Assembly (NCBI RefSeq): GCF_040675535.1
Contig: NZ_JBFAPC010000005.1
Span: 1-64,000, forward strand
DNA: 64,000 bases
DNA from: Patulibacter sp040675535
Lineage (GTDB): Bacteria > Actinomycetota > Thermoleophilia > Solirubrobacterales > Solirubrobacteraceae
Direction: 5' to 3'
A model generated the notes under the pieces. The model was not told where the DNA came from. It did not search any database and saw only the letters and a program-made list of their open reading frames with translations. Below, in pieces: positions 40,286 to 49,154 of the stretch; positions within the stretch are counted from its first letter, which is position 1, and each line of letters begins with the position of its first letter. The position numbers and the translations under genes were made by a program.

Positions 40286-41826
40286 CCTTCATCAACGAGC
40301 CCGCTCTCGAGTTCCGGCGTCCCGAGGTCCGGGCCCGCGTGGTCGCCGCACTCGCCGAGCTGGACGCGCGGCTCCCCCTGCTGGTCCGTTCCGCGGTCGC
40401 CGGGGAAGGCCCCGGTGGCGACACGACCGCTTCGGTGGACCCCGGTCGACCGGATCGCGTCGTCGCCGAGGTCCAGGAGGCGACGGTCCATCAGGCGGCG
40501 GTCGCCGTCGCCGAGGCCGGGCGTGCGTACGCCGGGTGGTCGGCCCGGAGCGGGCAGGAGCGCGGTGTCCTCCTGCAGCGCGCCGCCGCGATCCTGCGCG
40601 AGCGCCGCCTCGAGGCCGCCGCCGTGGCGCTCCGCGAATGCGGCAAGCCGTGGCAGGAGGCCGACGGCGACGTCTGCGAGGCCATCGACTTCCTGGAGTA
40701 CTACGCGCTCGGAGCGGCGGCGCTCGACGACGGGCGGCCGCTGACCCAGATGCCCGGCGAGCGCAACACCCTGAGGTACGTCGGCCGCGGCGTCGCTGCC
40801 GTCATCGCTCCGTGGAACTTCCCGCTCGCCATCGCGGCCGGGATGGCGTCGGCCGCCCTCGCTGCCGGCAACACGGTGATCCTCAAGCCGGCAGAGCAGG
40901 CGCCGGCGTGCGCCCGGCTGCTCGTCGACGCGCTGCACGGTGCGGGCGTCCCGCGAGACGTCGTCCAGTTCCTCCCGGGCGGCGACGCGATCGGCAAGGC
41001 GCTGGTCGCGCACCCCGGCGTCCACACGATCGCGTTCACCGGATCCTGTGCGGCGGGCCTCCAGATCCTGGAGCAGGCGGCGCGCGTCGGACCCGACCAG
41101 ACCCACATCAAGAAGGTGGTCGCCGAGATGGGCGGCAAGAACTGCATCATCGTCGACTCCGACGCGGATCTCGACGACGTCGTCCCGGGCGTCCTGAAGT
41201 CCGCCTTCGCGTTCGCCGGCCAGAAGTGCTCGGCCGCGTCCCGGGTCCTCGTGCACGAGGCCGTCGCCGATGACCTGATCGAACGCCTCGTGGGGGCGCT
41301 CGGCACGCTGCAGGTCGGCCCGGCGGAGGACTTCGGGACGGACGTCCCGCCGGTCATCGACCTCGAATCGCAGTCGCGCATCCGCCGGTACATCGAGCTC
41401 GGAGGCACGCCGGCGGCGACGGTCGACGTGCCCGGGGACGGCTACTACGCCGCCCCGACGCTCTTCGTCGACCTCCCGGGGGACTCGCCGGTCGTCACCG
41501 ACGAGATCTTCGGCCCGGTGCTCTCCGTCGAGCGGGTGCCGTCCGTTCACGCGGCGTGCGACGTCGTCGACGCATCGCGCTTCGCCCTCACCGGCGGCAT
41601 CTACTCGCGGAGCCCGCGTACCATCGCCGCGGTGATCCGGCGGACCCCGGTCGGCAACCTCTACGTCAACCGCGACATCACCGGGGCGATGGTCGGACGT
41701 CAGCCGTTCGGCGGCGGTCGGATGTCCGGCACCGGTCCGAAGGCCGGCGGCCCGGACTACCTGCTGCAGTTCGTCGAGGCGCGAACGGTGACGGAGAACA
41801 CGGTCCGCCACGGGCTGGTGGTCTGA
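40282..41826 (+). CDS. 1-pyrroline-5-carboxylate (glutamate-semialdehyde) dehydrogenase
   Basis: This 514-residue aldehyde dehydrogenase of the PutA/RocA group has VAAVIAPWNFPLAIAAGMAS, the Rossmann loop FTGSCAAG, the general base in VAEMGGKN, the catalytic Cys in AGQKCSAASRV, and EIFGPVLSVE. It oxidises glutamate semialdehyde, formed from P5C, to glutamate with NAD. Translational coupling to proline dehydrogenase means both steps of proline breakdown are made together. A long hairpin follows. Confidence 0.93.
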   Translation: MTFINEPALEFRRPEVRARVVAALAELDARLPLLVRSAVAGEGPGGDTTASVDPGRPDRVVAEVQEATVHQAAVAVAEAGRAYAGWSARSGQERGVLLQRAAAILRERRLEAAAVALRECGKPWQEADGDVCEAIDFLEYYALGAAALDDGRPLTQMPGERNTLRYVGRGVAAVIAPWNFPLAIAAGMASAALAAGNTVILKPAEQAPACARLLVDALHGAGVPRDVVQFLPGGDAIGKALVAHPGVHTIAFTGSCAAGLQILEQAARVGPDQTHIKKVVAEMGGKNCIIVDSDADLDDVVPGVLKSAFAFAGQKCSAASRVLVHEAVADDLIERLVGALGTLQVGPAEDFGTDVPPVIDLESQSRIRRYIELGGTPAATVDVPGDGYYAAPTLFVDLPGDSPVVTDEIFGPVLSVERVPSVHAACDVVDASRFALTGGIYSRSPRTIAAVIRRTPVGNLYVNRDITGAMVGRQPFGGGRMSGTGPKAGGPDYLLQFVEARTVTENTVRHGLVV

Positions 41827-41850
41827 TAGGCAAGGTCGGTCCGTCTGGAA

Positions 41851-41903
41851 GGGACGTGGTCGTGATTCCCTGAGCCCTGCCGAGGAATGGTCGACCACGT
41901 CCC
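41851..41903 (+). terminator. Long hairpin after the proline operon
   Basis: GGGACGTGGTCG (41851-41862) pairs with CGACCACGTCCC (41892-41903), and an inner ATTCC/GGAAT extends the stem. At 12 outer pairs this is among the strongest hairpins in the window. Confidence 0.7.
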
Positions 41904-42059
41904 GTCACACCGGGACGACCATCGGTCTGAGCTGGCGCATCGGGCGACGCCGTCCCGGATCCGCGGGGCCGGGGCGCTCGGTGTCCACGTCGTCCGGGCT
42001 CGGGTCCGGCGCCCTCACCACGCAGCACCCGCGGTCTCTGCGACGGGACCGGCGCGACG

Positions 42060-42471
42060 GGATGCGGCCCCGGGCGCGGCTTCGGTCTTCTCGCGGATCT
42101 CGTCGACGGTGGCGCCTCCGAGGGCCTCCAGCAGGAGCAGCCCATCGAGTTGCGGTCGAAGACGGCGAGGTCGGAGATGAGGCGGTCGACGACGCCCTTG
42201 CCGGTGAGCGGCAGGTCGCACTCGGCCTTGATCCGTGGCCGCCCGTCGCGAGTCGTGTGCTGCCGGTCGGCCAGGAGGATCCCGAGGCCTGGTCGTCGAC
42301 GCCGCAGTTGTTGGAGACGATCGTGAGGTCGTCCGCGCCGACGTCGCGGAGCGCCGCGATGGCGGTCTCGGGATTGCCCGACAGGCCGAACCCACCGACC
42401 CCGATCGACGCACCCGACGGGACGTCCGCCAGCGCCGCGTCGGGGCCGGCCACGACCTTCGGCCCGACGCG
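42060..42471 (-). pseudogene. 3-oxoacid CoA-transferase, A/B genes fused by deletion and frameshifted
   Basis: From 42471 the minus strand reads GPDAALADVPSGASIGVGGF, GLSGNPETAIAALRDVGADD and LTIVSNNCGVDDQA, the N terminus of CoA-transferase subunit A. Soon it becomes, in another frame, IKAECDLPLTGKGVVDRLIS and DLAVFDR. After one more shift it reads LLLLEALGGATVDEIREKTE, the C terminus of subunit B. The rest of both subunits is gone. It lies just downstream of the beta-keto acid cleavage gene, a usual partner in keto-acid breakdown. Confidence 0.75.
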
Positions 42472-42486
42472 CTGGGAGGGCGTCGG

Positions 42487-43326
42487 CTACGCCCCCGCGG
42501 CGAGGCGCTCGGAATGCGATCCGAGGAGTGTCCCGACCTCCTCGACGGTCGCCGGCTCCCGCTCGAGCGCGCGAGCGACGCCGACCAGCCGCCGCACGAG
42601 CTCCGCGTTGTTCGAGACCGGGACACCCCTGCGCAACGTCAGGGTGTCCTCCATCCCTGTACGGGCGTTGCCGCCGAGCGCGAGGCCCATGGCCGTCATC
42701 TGCAGGTTCGTGCGGCCGATGGCGATGACCTGCCACGCGGTCCCCGCGGGGAGCTCTCGGACGACCTTGAGCATGTTCTCGGGCGTCGCCGCCATTCCGC
42801 CGTGACGCACGCCGAGCACGAGGGAGACGTTGAGCGGCTCGACGAGCAGACCCTCCTCGAGCAGGCTGAGCGCCATGTCCAGGTGGCCCGTGTCGTAGAG
42901 CTCCAGCTCGGGGATGACGTCGAGCTCTCGCATGCGAGCGGCGAGGCGTCGGACGCCCTCGGGCGGGTTGCGGAACTCGCCGCCACCGAACGTCATCGAG
43001 CAGACGTTGAGCGTCGCCATCCGGGGACGCGCCTCGACGATCCCGGCCCGGTCCTCGAACGGCACCGACAGACCCACTCCTGTCGACAGCTGCACGTGGA
43101 CCGGGCACGCCTCCTCGATCAACCGGGTCGTGCGCTCGGCGACGGCGACGTCGGCGGTCGGGTTGCCGTCCTCGTCGCGGACGTGGACGTGGACGACCGC
43201 CGCTCCGGCGTCGTAGGCGGCCTTCGCCTCCGCCGCGATCTGCTCGGGCGTCACCGGCAGGTTCGGGTTGTCACGTGTGGTCGCGATCGGTCCCGTCAGG
43301 GCTGCGGTGATGATTGCGGGGTTCAT
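42487..43326 (-). CDS. 3-keto-5-aminohexanoate cleavage (BKACE) family enzyme
   Basis: This 279-residue TIM-barrel protein of the beta-keto acid cleavage enzyme family has NPAIITAALTGPIATTRDNP, the zinc-binding AGAAVVHVHVRDEDGNPT, then LNVCSMTFGGGEF and PELELYDTGHLDMALSLLEE. It condenses a beta-keto acid with acetyl-CoA and cleaves it to a CoA ester and acetoacetate. The exact keto acid cannot be read. ATG 43326 has AAGGA 7 bases upstream. It is divergent from the IclR gene, with a candidate operator between them. Confidence 0.9.
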   Translation of the reverse strand: MNPAIITAALTGPIATTRDNPNLPVTPEQIAAEAKAAYDAGAAVVHVHVRDEDGNPTADVAVAERTTRLIEEACPVHVQLSTGVGLSVPFEDRAGIVEARPRMATLNVCSMTFGGGEFRNPPEGVRRLAARMRELDVIPELELYDTGHLDMALSLLEEGLLVEPLNVSLVLGVRHGGMAATPENMLKVVRELPAGTAWQVIAIGRTNLQMTAMGLALGGNARTGMEDTLTLRRGVPVSNNAELVRRLVGVARALEREPATVEEVGTLLGSHSERLAAGA

Positions 43327-43390
43327 GCGTCGTCCTTTTCCGATGTGCTCGGCGCACCCTAGGTCCGAACTCCGCCAACGAGAACCCGTC

Positions 43391-43410
43391 GTTTCCTCCT
43401 GGCGGGAAAC
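43391..43410. promoter_or_regulatory. Candidate IclR operator (site 1)
   Basis: GTTTCC-N8-GGAAAC is a perfect 6-base inverted repeat midway between the BKACE start (43326) and the iclR start (43507). In the form TTTC-N9-GGAAA it recurs upstream of other units of the island. Confidence 0.55.
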
Positions 43411-43506
43411 CGCGGCCCACCGGAGCGGACGGACGTCCGGGGCCGTTGACGCCCGGCATGCGGCGTGAGAGGGTGCTCGCGCTCTGCACCGATGGAAGGC
43501 TGCGCA

Positions 43507-44319
43507 ATGGACGCGAAGGACAGGTCCGACAATCGGGGGGTCGAGTCCGTCGCCCGTGCTCTGGACATCCTCGAGCACCTCAGCGACGGTCCGCGGCGTC
43601 TCTCGGACCTCGCTCGAGACACCGGGTTGCGCCCGAGCACGACCCACCGGCTCCTGGACACGCTCGCCAGGTCCGGCCACGTGCGCCGTCTGGCCAGTGG
43701 CGAGTACGGGATGGGTGTCCGGGCCGCGCGGCTCGGGGATCGTGCCGCCGCGGGAGTCGCCCAGTTCACCGAGACCGTCGCGCCGTTCGTCGGCCGCGTG
43801 CACCGTGTCTCGCGGCAGACGACGAACCTGTTCGCCGTCGACGACATCTCGGCGTTGTTGATCGACCAGATCGGCGACGCCGACGTGGGGTCGTTCAACG
43901 TGGAAGTCGGAGCGCGACTTCCGTCCCACGCGACGGCCTCGGGCAAGCTGAGCCTGGCGTACGCCGGCCGGAAGACGGTCGCGAAGCTGCGGCGGACCGA
44001 CGCGTTCGAGCGGTACACCCCGAACACCATCACGAACGTCGACGACCTCCTGGCGGAGGTCGCGGTGATCCGGCAGCGCGGCTTCGCGACGAGCGACTGC
44101 GAGTATGGACAGCTGACCCACGGCATCGCCTCGCCGTTGTTCGACGCCTCCGGTGGCGTCGTGGGCGCGCTCGGGATCTCCGTGCTCACGGCGGTGCCCG
44201 AGCGGCTCGCCCGCGACATCGCGGAGGAGTTCGGCGAGCTGATCAGCTGCGCCGCCGCGGAGGCCTCCGCGGCCCTCGGATACGAGGGCCCGTCGCACTG
44301 GGCGTACGCCACCGCCTAG
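43507..44319 (+). CDS. IclR-family transcriptional regulator
   Basis: This 270-residue regulator has an N-terminal winged helix, GVESVARALDILEHLSDGPR then RLSDLARDTGLRPSTTHRLL-DTLARSGHVRR. The IclR effector domain follows, with LPSHATASGKLSLAYAGR and RGFATSDCEYGQLTHGIASP. ATG 43507 has GGAAGG 7 bases upstream and suits the family length. It probably governs the island to its right and the divergent BKACE gene in response to a pathway aromatic or alicyclic acid; that scope is inference from a shared motif. Confidence 0.9.
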   Translation: MDAKDRSDNRGVESVARALDILEHLSDGPRRLSDLARDTGLRPSTTHRLLDTLARSGHVRRLASGEYGMGVRAARLGDRAAAGVAQFTETVAPFVGRVHRVSRQTTNLFAVDDISALLIDQIGDADVGSFNVEVGARLPSHATASGKLSLAYAGRKTVAKLRRTDAFERYTPNTITNVDDLLAEVAVIRQRGFATSDCEYGQLTHGIASPLFDASGGVVGALGISVLTAVPERLARDIAEEFGELISCAAAEASAALGYEGPSHWAYATA

Positions 44320-44415
44320 CGCGCCGCGGGGGGTCTAGGTCCCTCCTCTTGGGCCGAATCCACGATGCGGAACGGCCGGGTCGTCGGGGCCCGGGCCTCG
44401 CCCTACGATCGCGGC

Positions 44416-44856
44416 ATGTCAACGGTGTCAGGGACCCCAGCCACGGATCGAGCGGACGTCGCGGCGCAGCTCCACCACGTCGGCCTCGTCGTCCAGGATG
44501 CCGAGCCGGTCGTGACGTTCCTCGAGCAGGCGTTCGGCCTGCAGGTGGTGGAGACCATCATCGACGAGGCCGCGGGCATGCGTGCGGTGATGCTCTCCGT
44601 CGGCAGCGTCCAGGTCGAGATCGTGGAACGCGGGGACGCCGAGGCCAGGCGAGTCGCCCTCGACGGCGCACCGGCGCGGCTGGACCACCTCGCTTTCGAG
44701 GTCTCGGACCTCGACGACGTGCTCGCGACGCTCCGCGCGCTCGGCGCCGAGAGCGAAACGGAGTCGCCGATCGACCTCGGCGACCGGAGCACGATCTTCC
44801 TGCGCGCAGCCTCCGCGCTCGGCGTCCGGTTCCAGCTGCTCAGCGGCACGGAATGA
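44416..44856 (+). CDS. VOC-superfamily protein (methylmalonyl-CoA epimerase/glyoxalase-like)
   Basis: This 146-residue protein carries two beta-alpha-beta-beta-beta modules: LHHVGLVVQDAEPVVTFLEQ, and DHLAFEVSDLDDVLATLRAL with final FLRAASALGVRFQLL. His and Glu ligands (HHVGL, VQVEIVE, LDHLAF) suggest a metal site. The order resembles methylmalonyl-CoA epimerase or glyoxalase/dioxygenase relatives; the substrate is not clear. It lies between iclR and the MFS gene in the same direction. Confidence 0.8.
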   Translation: MSTVSGTPATDRADVAAQLHHVGLVVQDAEPVVTFLEQAFGLQVVETIIDEAAGMRAVMLSVGSVQVEIVERGDAEARRVALDGAPARLDHLAFEVSDLDDVLATLRALGAESETESPIDLGDRSTIFLRAASALGVRFQLLSGTE

Positions 44857-44941
44857 GCGCCGGCCCGGGATCCGGCGGAGGACGGCCCAAGACTCCCAGC
44901 CACCTCGTCGTGGTGCGGGTGCCCGGTCGCCAGGGACGCTC

Positions 44942-46402
44942 GTGACCGGGCAACCGGTCGACGACGAGCAGCCCCATCGGCTGCTCGTGCCGGTTCTCAT
45001 CGGGATCACGGCGATCGTCTCGATCGTCAGCAGCCTGGGCGCCCCGCTGATCCCCACGGTTGCGAAGGCGTTCGACGTCCCGCTGCGAGACGCACAGTGG
45101 TCGCTCACGATCGCCCTGCTCTCGGCGACCGTGGCCGCGCCCGTCCTGGGACGCCTCGGAGACGGTCCCCACCGACGCACGGCGATCATCGGCGGGCTCG
45201 GCATCGTGTTCGCCGGAAGCGTCCTCGCCGGGCTCGGTTCGACCATGCCGCTCCTCCTCCTCGGCCGAGCCATGCAGGGCATCGGACTGGGACTCGCGCC
45301 GCTCGCGATGGCGATCGCGCGGCATCACCTGCCCGAGGACCGCGCCGGCGAGGTGATCGGGGTGCTGTCCGTCACGGCCGCGGCCGGAGTGGGCGCCGGC
45401 TACCCGATCAGCGGTCTGATCGCCGAGCGTGCGGACGTCCACACGGCCTTCGCCTTCGGCGGCCTCGTCAGCGGAGCGGCGCTGATCGCCGGGGTCCTCG
45501 TGATCCCCCGCAGCTCCGGGGCGCAACGGGCGCCGCTCGACCTCATGGGTGCCTTGGTTCTCGCGATCGGGCTCTCGGCACTGCTGCTCGCGATCACGCA
45601 GGCGGGAGCGCAAGGGGTGAGCACCGCTTGGATCGTGGCGTTCGTCGTCGTCTCCGGTCTCGCTCTCTCGGTGTGGGTCCGCCACCAGCTCGCGGTAGAC
45701 CACCCGCTGGTCGACCTGCGCCAGATGCGCGAACGTGCCGTAGTCCTGACGATCGTGACGGCGCTCGTCCTCGGGTTCGCGATGTACATGTTCCTCACCC
45801 TCGTCACCGAGTTCGTCCAGGGCTCGGACGGCAGCGCAATCCAGGTGTCGCCGTTGGTGGCCGGCCTGTGCCTCGTCCCGTTCTCGGTGTTCAGCGTCCT
45901 GGCGAGCCGCACGGTGCGGCCGCTGATCCCTCGCGTCGGGACGCCCGCGCTGCTCGCGGCCGGGTCGGCCGTCATCACCCTCGGCGGGATCTTCTACGTC
46001 GAGGTGCACTCGGCGCTCTGGCACGCCTTCGTGGCGATGGGCCTGATCGGCTTGGGATTCGGCTGGTCGTTCGCGGCGCTGCCGATGTTCCTCACCAAGC
46101 TCGTGCCGAAGCGCGAGATCGGGAGCGTGCTCGGCTTCTACCAAGTCGTCCGGTACATCGGCTTCACGTCGGGAAGCGCACTGGCCGGCGCGATCCTCGG
46201 GCACGCGACCGCGGCAGGCGGCCGCTTCCCAGCGGTGGGCGGCTACGCCGCAGCGCTCTGGGTCGGTGTGGCCGCGTCCTTGGGGGCGGTGTTCCTCGCG
46301 ATCGCCGTCGGGCGCCGCTCGATGGCCAGTGCGCCTGTTGAGAGTGAACCGGATCGCCGAGCGGTCATACGCGAGGCGCCGAGTGAGTCGGTGTCGAACT
46401 GA
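44942..46402 (+). CDS. MFS transporter
   Basis: This 486-residue, about 14-helix major facilitator has VLIGITAIVSIVSSLGAPLI in helix 1 and motif A-like LGRLGDGPHRRTAIIGGLGI. GVLSVTAAAGVGAGYPISGL stands at the helix 5 motif C position. It is most like DHA2-type antiporters, but in this cluster it could import the substrate or export a toxic intermediate. The GTG start has AGGGA about 5 bases upstream. Confidence 0.85.
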   Translation: MTGQPVDDEQPHRLLVPVLIGITAIVSIVSSLGAPLIPTVAKAFDVPLRDAQWSLTIALLSATVAAPVLGRLGDGPHRRTAIIGGLGIVFAGSVLAGLGSTMPLLLLGRAMQGIGLGLAPLAMAIARHHLPEDRAGEVIGVLSVTAAAGVGAGYPISGLIAERADVHTAFAFGGLVSGAALIAGVLVIPRSSGAQRAPLDLMGALVLAIGLSALLLAITQAGAQGVSTAWIVAFVVVSGLALSVWVRHQLAVDHPLVDLRQMRERAVVLTIVTALVLGFAMYMFLTLVTEFVQGSDGSAIQVSPLVAGLCLVPFSVFSVLASRTVRPLIPRVGTPALLAAGSAVITLGGIFYVEVHSALWHAFVAMGLIGLGFGWSFAALPMFLTKLVPKREIGSVLGFYQVVRYIGFTSGSALAGAILGHATAAGGRFPAVGGYAAALWVGVAASLGAVFLAIAVGRRSMASAPVESEPDRRAVIREAPSESVSN

Positions 46403-46440
46403 GTGGCCGCTGAACTGCATTCGTTTGCGGTTGATGAGCC

Positions 46441-46457
46441 TTTCCGCCGTGTGGAAC
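46441..46457. promoter_or_regulatory. Candidate IclR operator (site 2)
   Basis: TTTC-CGCCGTGT-GGAAC, about 94 bases upstream of the reductase start. It matches the TTTC-N7-9-GGAA pattern of the island. Confidence 0.35.
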
Positions 46458-46511
46458 ACGGGGCCCGTGATTCGATGCCTCTCGTGAGAGAATTACCGGC
46501 ACTGCAATGTT

Positions 46512-46530
46512 GGTTTACCTGTGGTGAACC
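46512..46530. promoter_or_regulatory. Inverted repeat just before the reductase gene
   Basis: GGTTTACC-TGT-GGTGAACC, 7 of 8 positions paired, ends 20 bases before the ATG at 46551. It may be an operator; the GTG codons within it are alternative starts. Confidence 0.4.
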
Positions 46531-46550
46531 AGTCTGAAGTTTGGGGTGTC

Positions 46551-47501
46551 ATGGACGACCTGATTGTGATGGCCACGGTGGTGGCCACGAAGACCGTCGT
46601 CGCTCGCGGCGTCGTCGCCGTCGAGCTGCGCCGTCCCGACGGATCCGCCTTCCCCCGTTGGGAGCCCGGCGCGCACATCGACCTGGGCGCCGGCACGGAA
46701 CTCGAGCGGCAGTACTCGCTCTGCGGCGATCTCGACGATCCGTACACGTGGAGGATCGCGGTCTTGCGCGAGCCGGCGAGCCGCGGTGGGTCCGAGTGGG
46801 TCCACGACGGGCTTCACGTCGGCGACGCCGTCGCGATCCGCGGGCCTCGCCACCATTTCCCCCTCGTCGAGGCGGAGCGGTACCTCTTCGTCGCCGGGGG
46901 GATCGGCATCACGCCGCTGCTCCCGATGATCGCCGCGGTCGATGCCCGGTCCGCCGATTGGCGGCTGCTCTACGGCGGCAGGACCCTGGGGTCGATGGCG
47001 TTCGGGTCCGAGCTCGTTCGACACGGCGACCGCGTCACGTTCTGGCCGGCCGACTCCCACGGGCTCCTCGACCTCGCCGGTGCCCTCCCGGAGGGCGGCG
47101 GCGATCTGGCGATCTACGCCTGCGGACCCGAGCCGCTGCTCGAGGCGATCGAGAGGCATTGCGCAACCGGAAACCGCGGAACACTCAACGTCGAGCGGTT
47201 CCACCCGCGCCCGGGCGCGCTCGCCGGCGAGCGTCGCAGCTTCGAGATCGTCGTCGAATCGAGCGGCGCGACGGTCCGGGTGGGGCCCGACGAGGCGGTC
47301 GTCGACGCGCTCGAGAGGATCGGGATCGACGTCCCGACGTCGTGCCGGGAGGGGACCTGCGGGACCTGCGAGACCGGCGTGCTATTCGGCGACATCGATC
47401 ACCGGGACTCGTACCTGACCGCCGACGAGCAGGACGCCGGAGAGACCATGATGGTCTGCTGCTCCCGCGCCCACTCCGATCGCCTCGTCCTCGACCTGTG
47501 A
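46551..47501 (+). CDS. Phthalate-dioxygenase-type ferredoxin reductase (VanB-like)
   Basis: This 316-residue protein has an N-terminal flavin domain, about 1-105 (GAHIDLGAGTELERQYSLCG, the R-x-Y-S flavin motif). An NAD domain (FVAGGIGITPLLPMI, YACGPEPLLEAI) follows, then a C-terminal plant-type 2Fe-2S domain with CREGTCGTC and a fourth Cys in MVCCSRA. It moves electrons from NADH through FMN to its iron-sulfur cluster and on to an oxygenase. Likely partners are the P450 or the Rieske protein of this island. Overlap GTGA couples it to the next gene. Confidence 0.92.
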   Translation: MDDLIVMATVVATKTVVARGVVAVELRRPDGSAFPRWEPGAHIDLGAGTELERQYSLCGDLDDPYTWRIAVLREPASRGGSEWVHDGLHVGDAVAIRGPRHHFPLVEAERYLFVAGGIGITPLLPMIAAVDARSADWRLLYGGRTLGSMAFGSELVRHGDRVTFWPADSHGLLDLAGALPEGGGDLAIYACGPEPLLEAIERHCATGNRGTLNVERFHPRPGALAGERRSFEIVVESSGATVRVGPDEAVVDALERIGIDVPTSCREGTCGTCETGVLFGDIDHRDSYLTADEQDAGETMMVCCSRAHSDRLVLDL

Positions 47502-47836
47502 GCACGCCCGCGCCCGCCGGTGGCCCGGCACCGGTCGTCGAGCACGCGGTGCTCAGGGTTCGCCCCCGGGACGCGGCCGACTTCAAGGGTGCGTTGGCAG
47601 CCGGCCGTCGCGTCCTCCTTCGTGCGGGCGGCTGCCTCGGCGTCCGGGTACTGGAGTGCATCGAGTCCCCGGGCGACTACGTGGTCGAGGTCGAATGGAC
47701 AACGCTGGAGCGCCACACCGTTGACTTCGCGTCCTCGCCGCTTCTGGCCGAATGGCGCTCGCACGTCGCCAGATATTTGGTGGCTGCACCCGTCGTTCGT
47801 CACTATGCCGAGGTAGGCATCCGCGAAGACTCGTGA
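47498..47836 (+). CDS. ABM-domain protein
   Basis: This 112-residue protein starts in a GTGA overlap with the reductase gene. It has EHAVLRVRPRDAADFKGALA at strand 1 and helix 1, and CLGVRVLECIESPGDYVVEV followed by EWTTLERHTVDFASSPLLAE, the typical ABM W-T-x-x-x-H-x-x-F pattern. These small dimeric proteins are oxygenases, isomerases or stabilising partners. Coupling to an oxygenase reductase suggests a direct part in the same oxidation. Confidence 0.85.
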   Translation: MSTPAPAGGPAPVVEHAVLRVRPRDAADFKGALAAGRRVLLRAGGCLGVRVLECIESPGDYVVEVEWTTLERHTVDFASSPLLAEWRSHVARYLVAAPVVRHYAEVGIREDS

Positions 47837-47852
47837 GTTTCACTGTGCGGAA
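47837..47852. promoter_or_regulatory. Candidate IclR operator (site 3)
   Basis: GTTTC-ACTGTGC-GGAAG, about 133 bases upstream of the ABC binding-protein gene. A second small palindrome GCGGA-AG-TCCGC overlaps it. Confidence 0.35.
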
Positions 47853-47984
47853 GTCCGCCTTTGCCTTCGAAGATCTACCGGTTGTACGTTCACGTCCCGT
47901 CGGACTGGAGTGTGATGTTCGTCCGAACGACAACGACCAACGGCCCGCACATGCGGCGCTGAAGTGCAACGAGTGGAGAGTTTC

Positions 47985-49154
47985 GTGTTCACGAGATCGC
48001 GGTTTGCCGTTTCAATGTCGGCAGCAACGCTGGCCGCCGGTGGGCTCATCGGCTGCGGGTCCGGCGGGTCGGAGTCGGCGTCCAAGGGCAGCGCCATCAT
48101 CGTCGCCCAGAGCGGGACCGCCGCCCAGAAGGCGTCCGCGCTCGGCGAGGCAGCCGGCAAGAGGCGCGGGACCCACAAGCTCCCGAAGGTCACGATCGGC
48201 CTGGTCCAGGTCGCCGGCCAGTCGGAGGTCGCGAAGAACGCCGAGAACTCGCTCGTCCTGGCCGCCAAGCAACTCGGATGGACGACCAAGGTCTGCGACG
48301 GCCAGGGCGACCCCGTCAAGATGAACACCTGCCTCGTGTCCCTCACGAGCCAGAACGTCAAGGCCGCCTTCACCCTCGCGATCGAGCCCTCGATCATCGG
48401 CGCCGGCCTCAAGCTCGCCAAGCAGAAGGGCATCCCGGTCTTCAGCTACGGCGCACCGGTCGCGGAGAGCCCGCTCTTCACCGGCGTCTACGCCCCGAGC
48501 TTCAAAGCGGCGGGCGTCGCCCTCGGCAAGTGGGCGGGCAAGGAGTACGGCGCCAAGGCCAAGACCCTCCTCCGCTTGACGTTCCCCGGCCCCGCCTACG
48601 TCGACCGTGACTCCGGCTTCCTCGAGGGCCTGGCAGACGCCGGCGTCCCCGGAGCCTCCTGGACGGCTTCGAAGAACATCGACACGAAGGACCTGCTGGG
48701 CAGCGCGAAGACGAACACCGCGACGCTTCTTCAGCAGCACCCGAACGCCGACGTGATCTACAACTCGTACGAGGCGACGCTAGCGGGCCAGATCCAGGCG
48801 ACGGACCAGAAGTTCGGCTCCAAGCAGTACCCCGATCGTCCCGCGGCGATCACCTTCGGCGGCGCGCTCGAGAACCAGCAGGACATCCGTTCGGGCAAGT
48901 TCCAGGCCTCCTCCTGGACCAACATCGAAGGCGGCGCCTACGTCGCCCTCGACTCCGCCGCGCGCGTGCTGACCGGCGAGCAGGCGAACCCGTCGCTCGC
49001 CGGTTCCTACGAGCTCGAGGGCTTCCCGGTCTACACCTACAAGGTCCTGGACAAGGCCAACATCGCGACCGCCGTGACGGATGGCAAGCCGAACCCGGAC
49101 AACGACTTCGTCTCGTTCTTCAACGCGATGTGGCGAACGGAATACGGTGAGTGA
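47985..49154 (+). CDS. Sugar-type ABC transporter substrate-binding lipoprotein (RbsB family)
   Basis: This 389-residue lipoprotein has FAVSMSAATLAAGGLIGC as signal with lipobox and Cys near residue 24. A periplasmic-binding fold of the RbsB type follows: VTIGLVQVAGQSEVAKNAEN, VSLTSQNVKAAFTLAIEPSI and KQKGIPVFSYGAP. GTG 47985 has GGAG 7 bases upstream; a GTG at 47964 would give a less typical signal peptide. Together with the next two genes it makes a full importer. In catabolic clusters such CUT2-type systems often carry aromatic or terpenoid compounds rather than sugars. Confidence 0.88.
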   Translation: MFTRSRFAVSMSAATLAAGGLIGCGSGGSESASKGSAIIVAQSGTAAQKASALGEAAGKRRGTHKLPKVTIGLVQVAGQSEVAKNAENSLVLAAKQLGWTTKVCDGQGDPVKMNTCLVSLTSQNVKAAFTLAIEPSIIGAGLKLAKQKGIPVFSYGAPVAESPLFTGVYAPSFKAAGVALGKWAGKEYGAKAKTLLRLTFPGPAYVDRDSGFLEGLADAGVPGASWTASKNIDTKDLLGSAKTNTATLLQQHPNADVIYNSYEATLAGQIQATDQKFGSKQYPDRPAAITFGGALENQQDIRSGKFQASSWTNIEGGAYVALDSAARVLTGEQANPSLAGSYELEGFPVYTYKVLDKANIATAVTDGKPNPDNDFVSFFNAMWRTEYGE

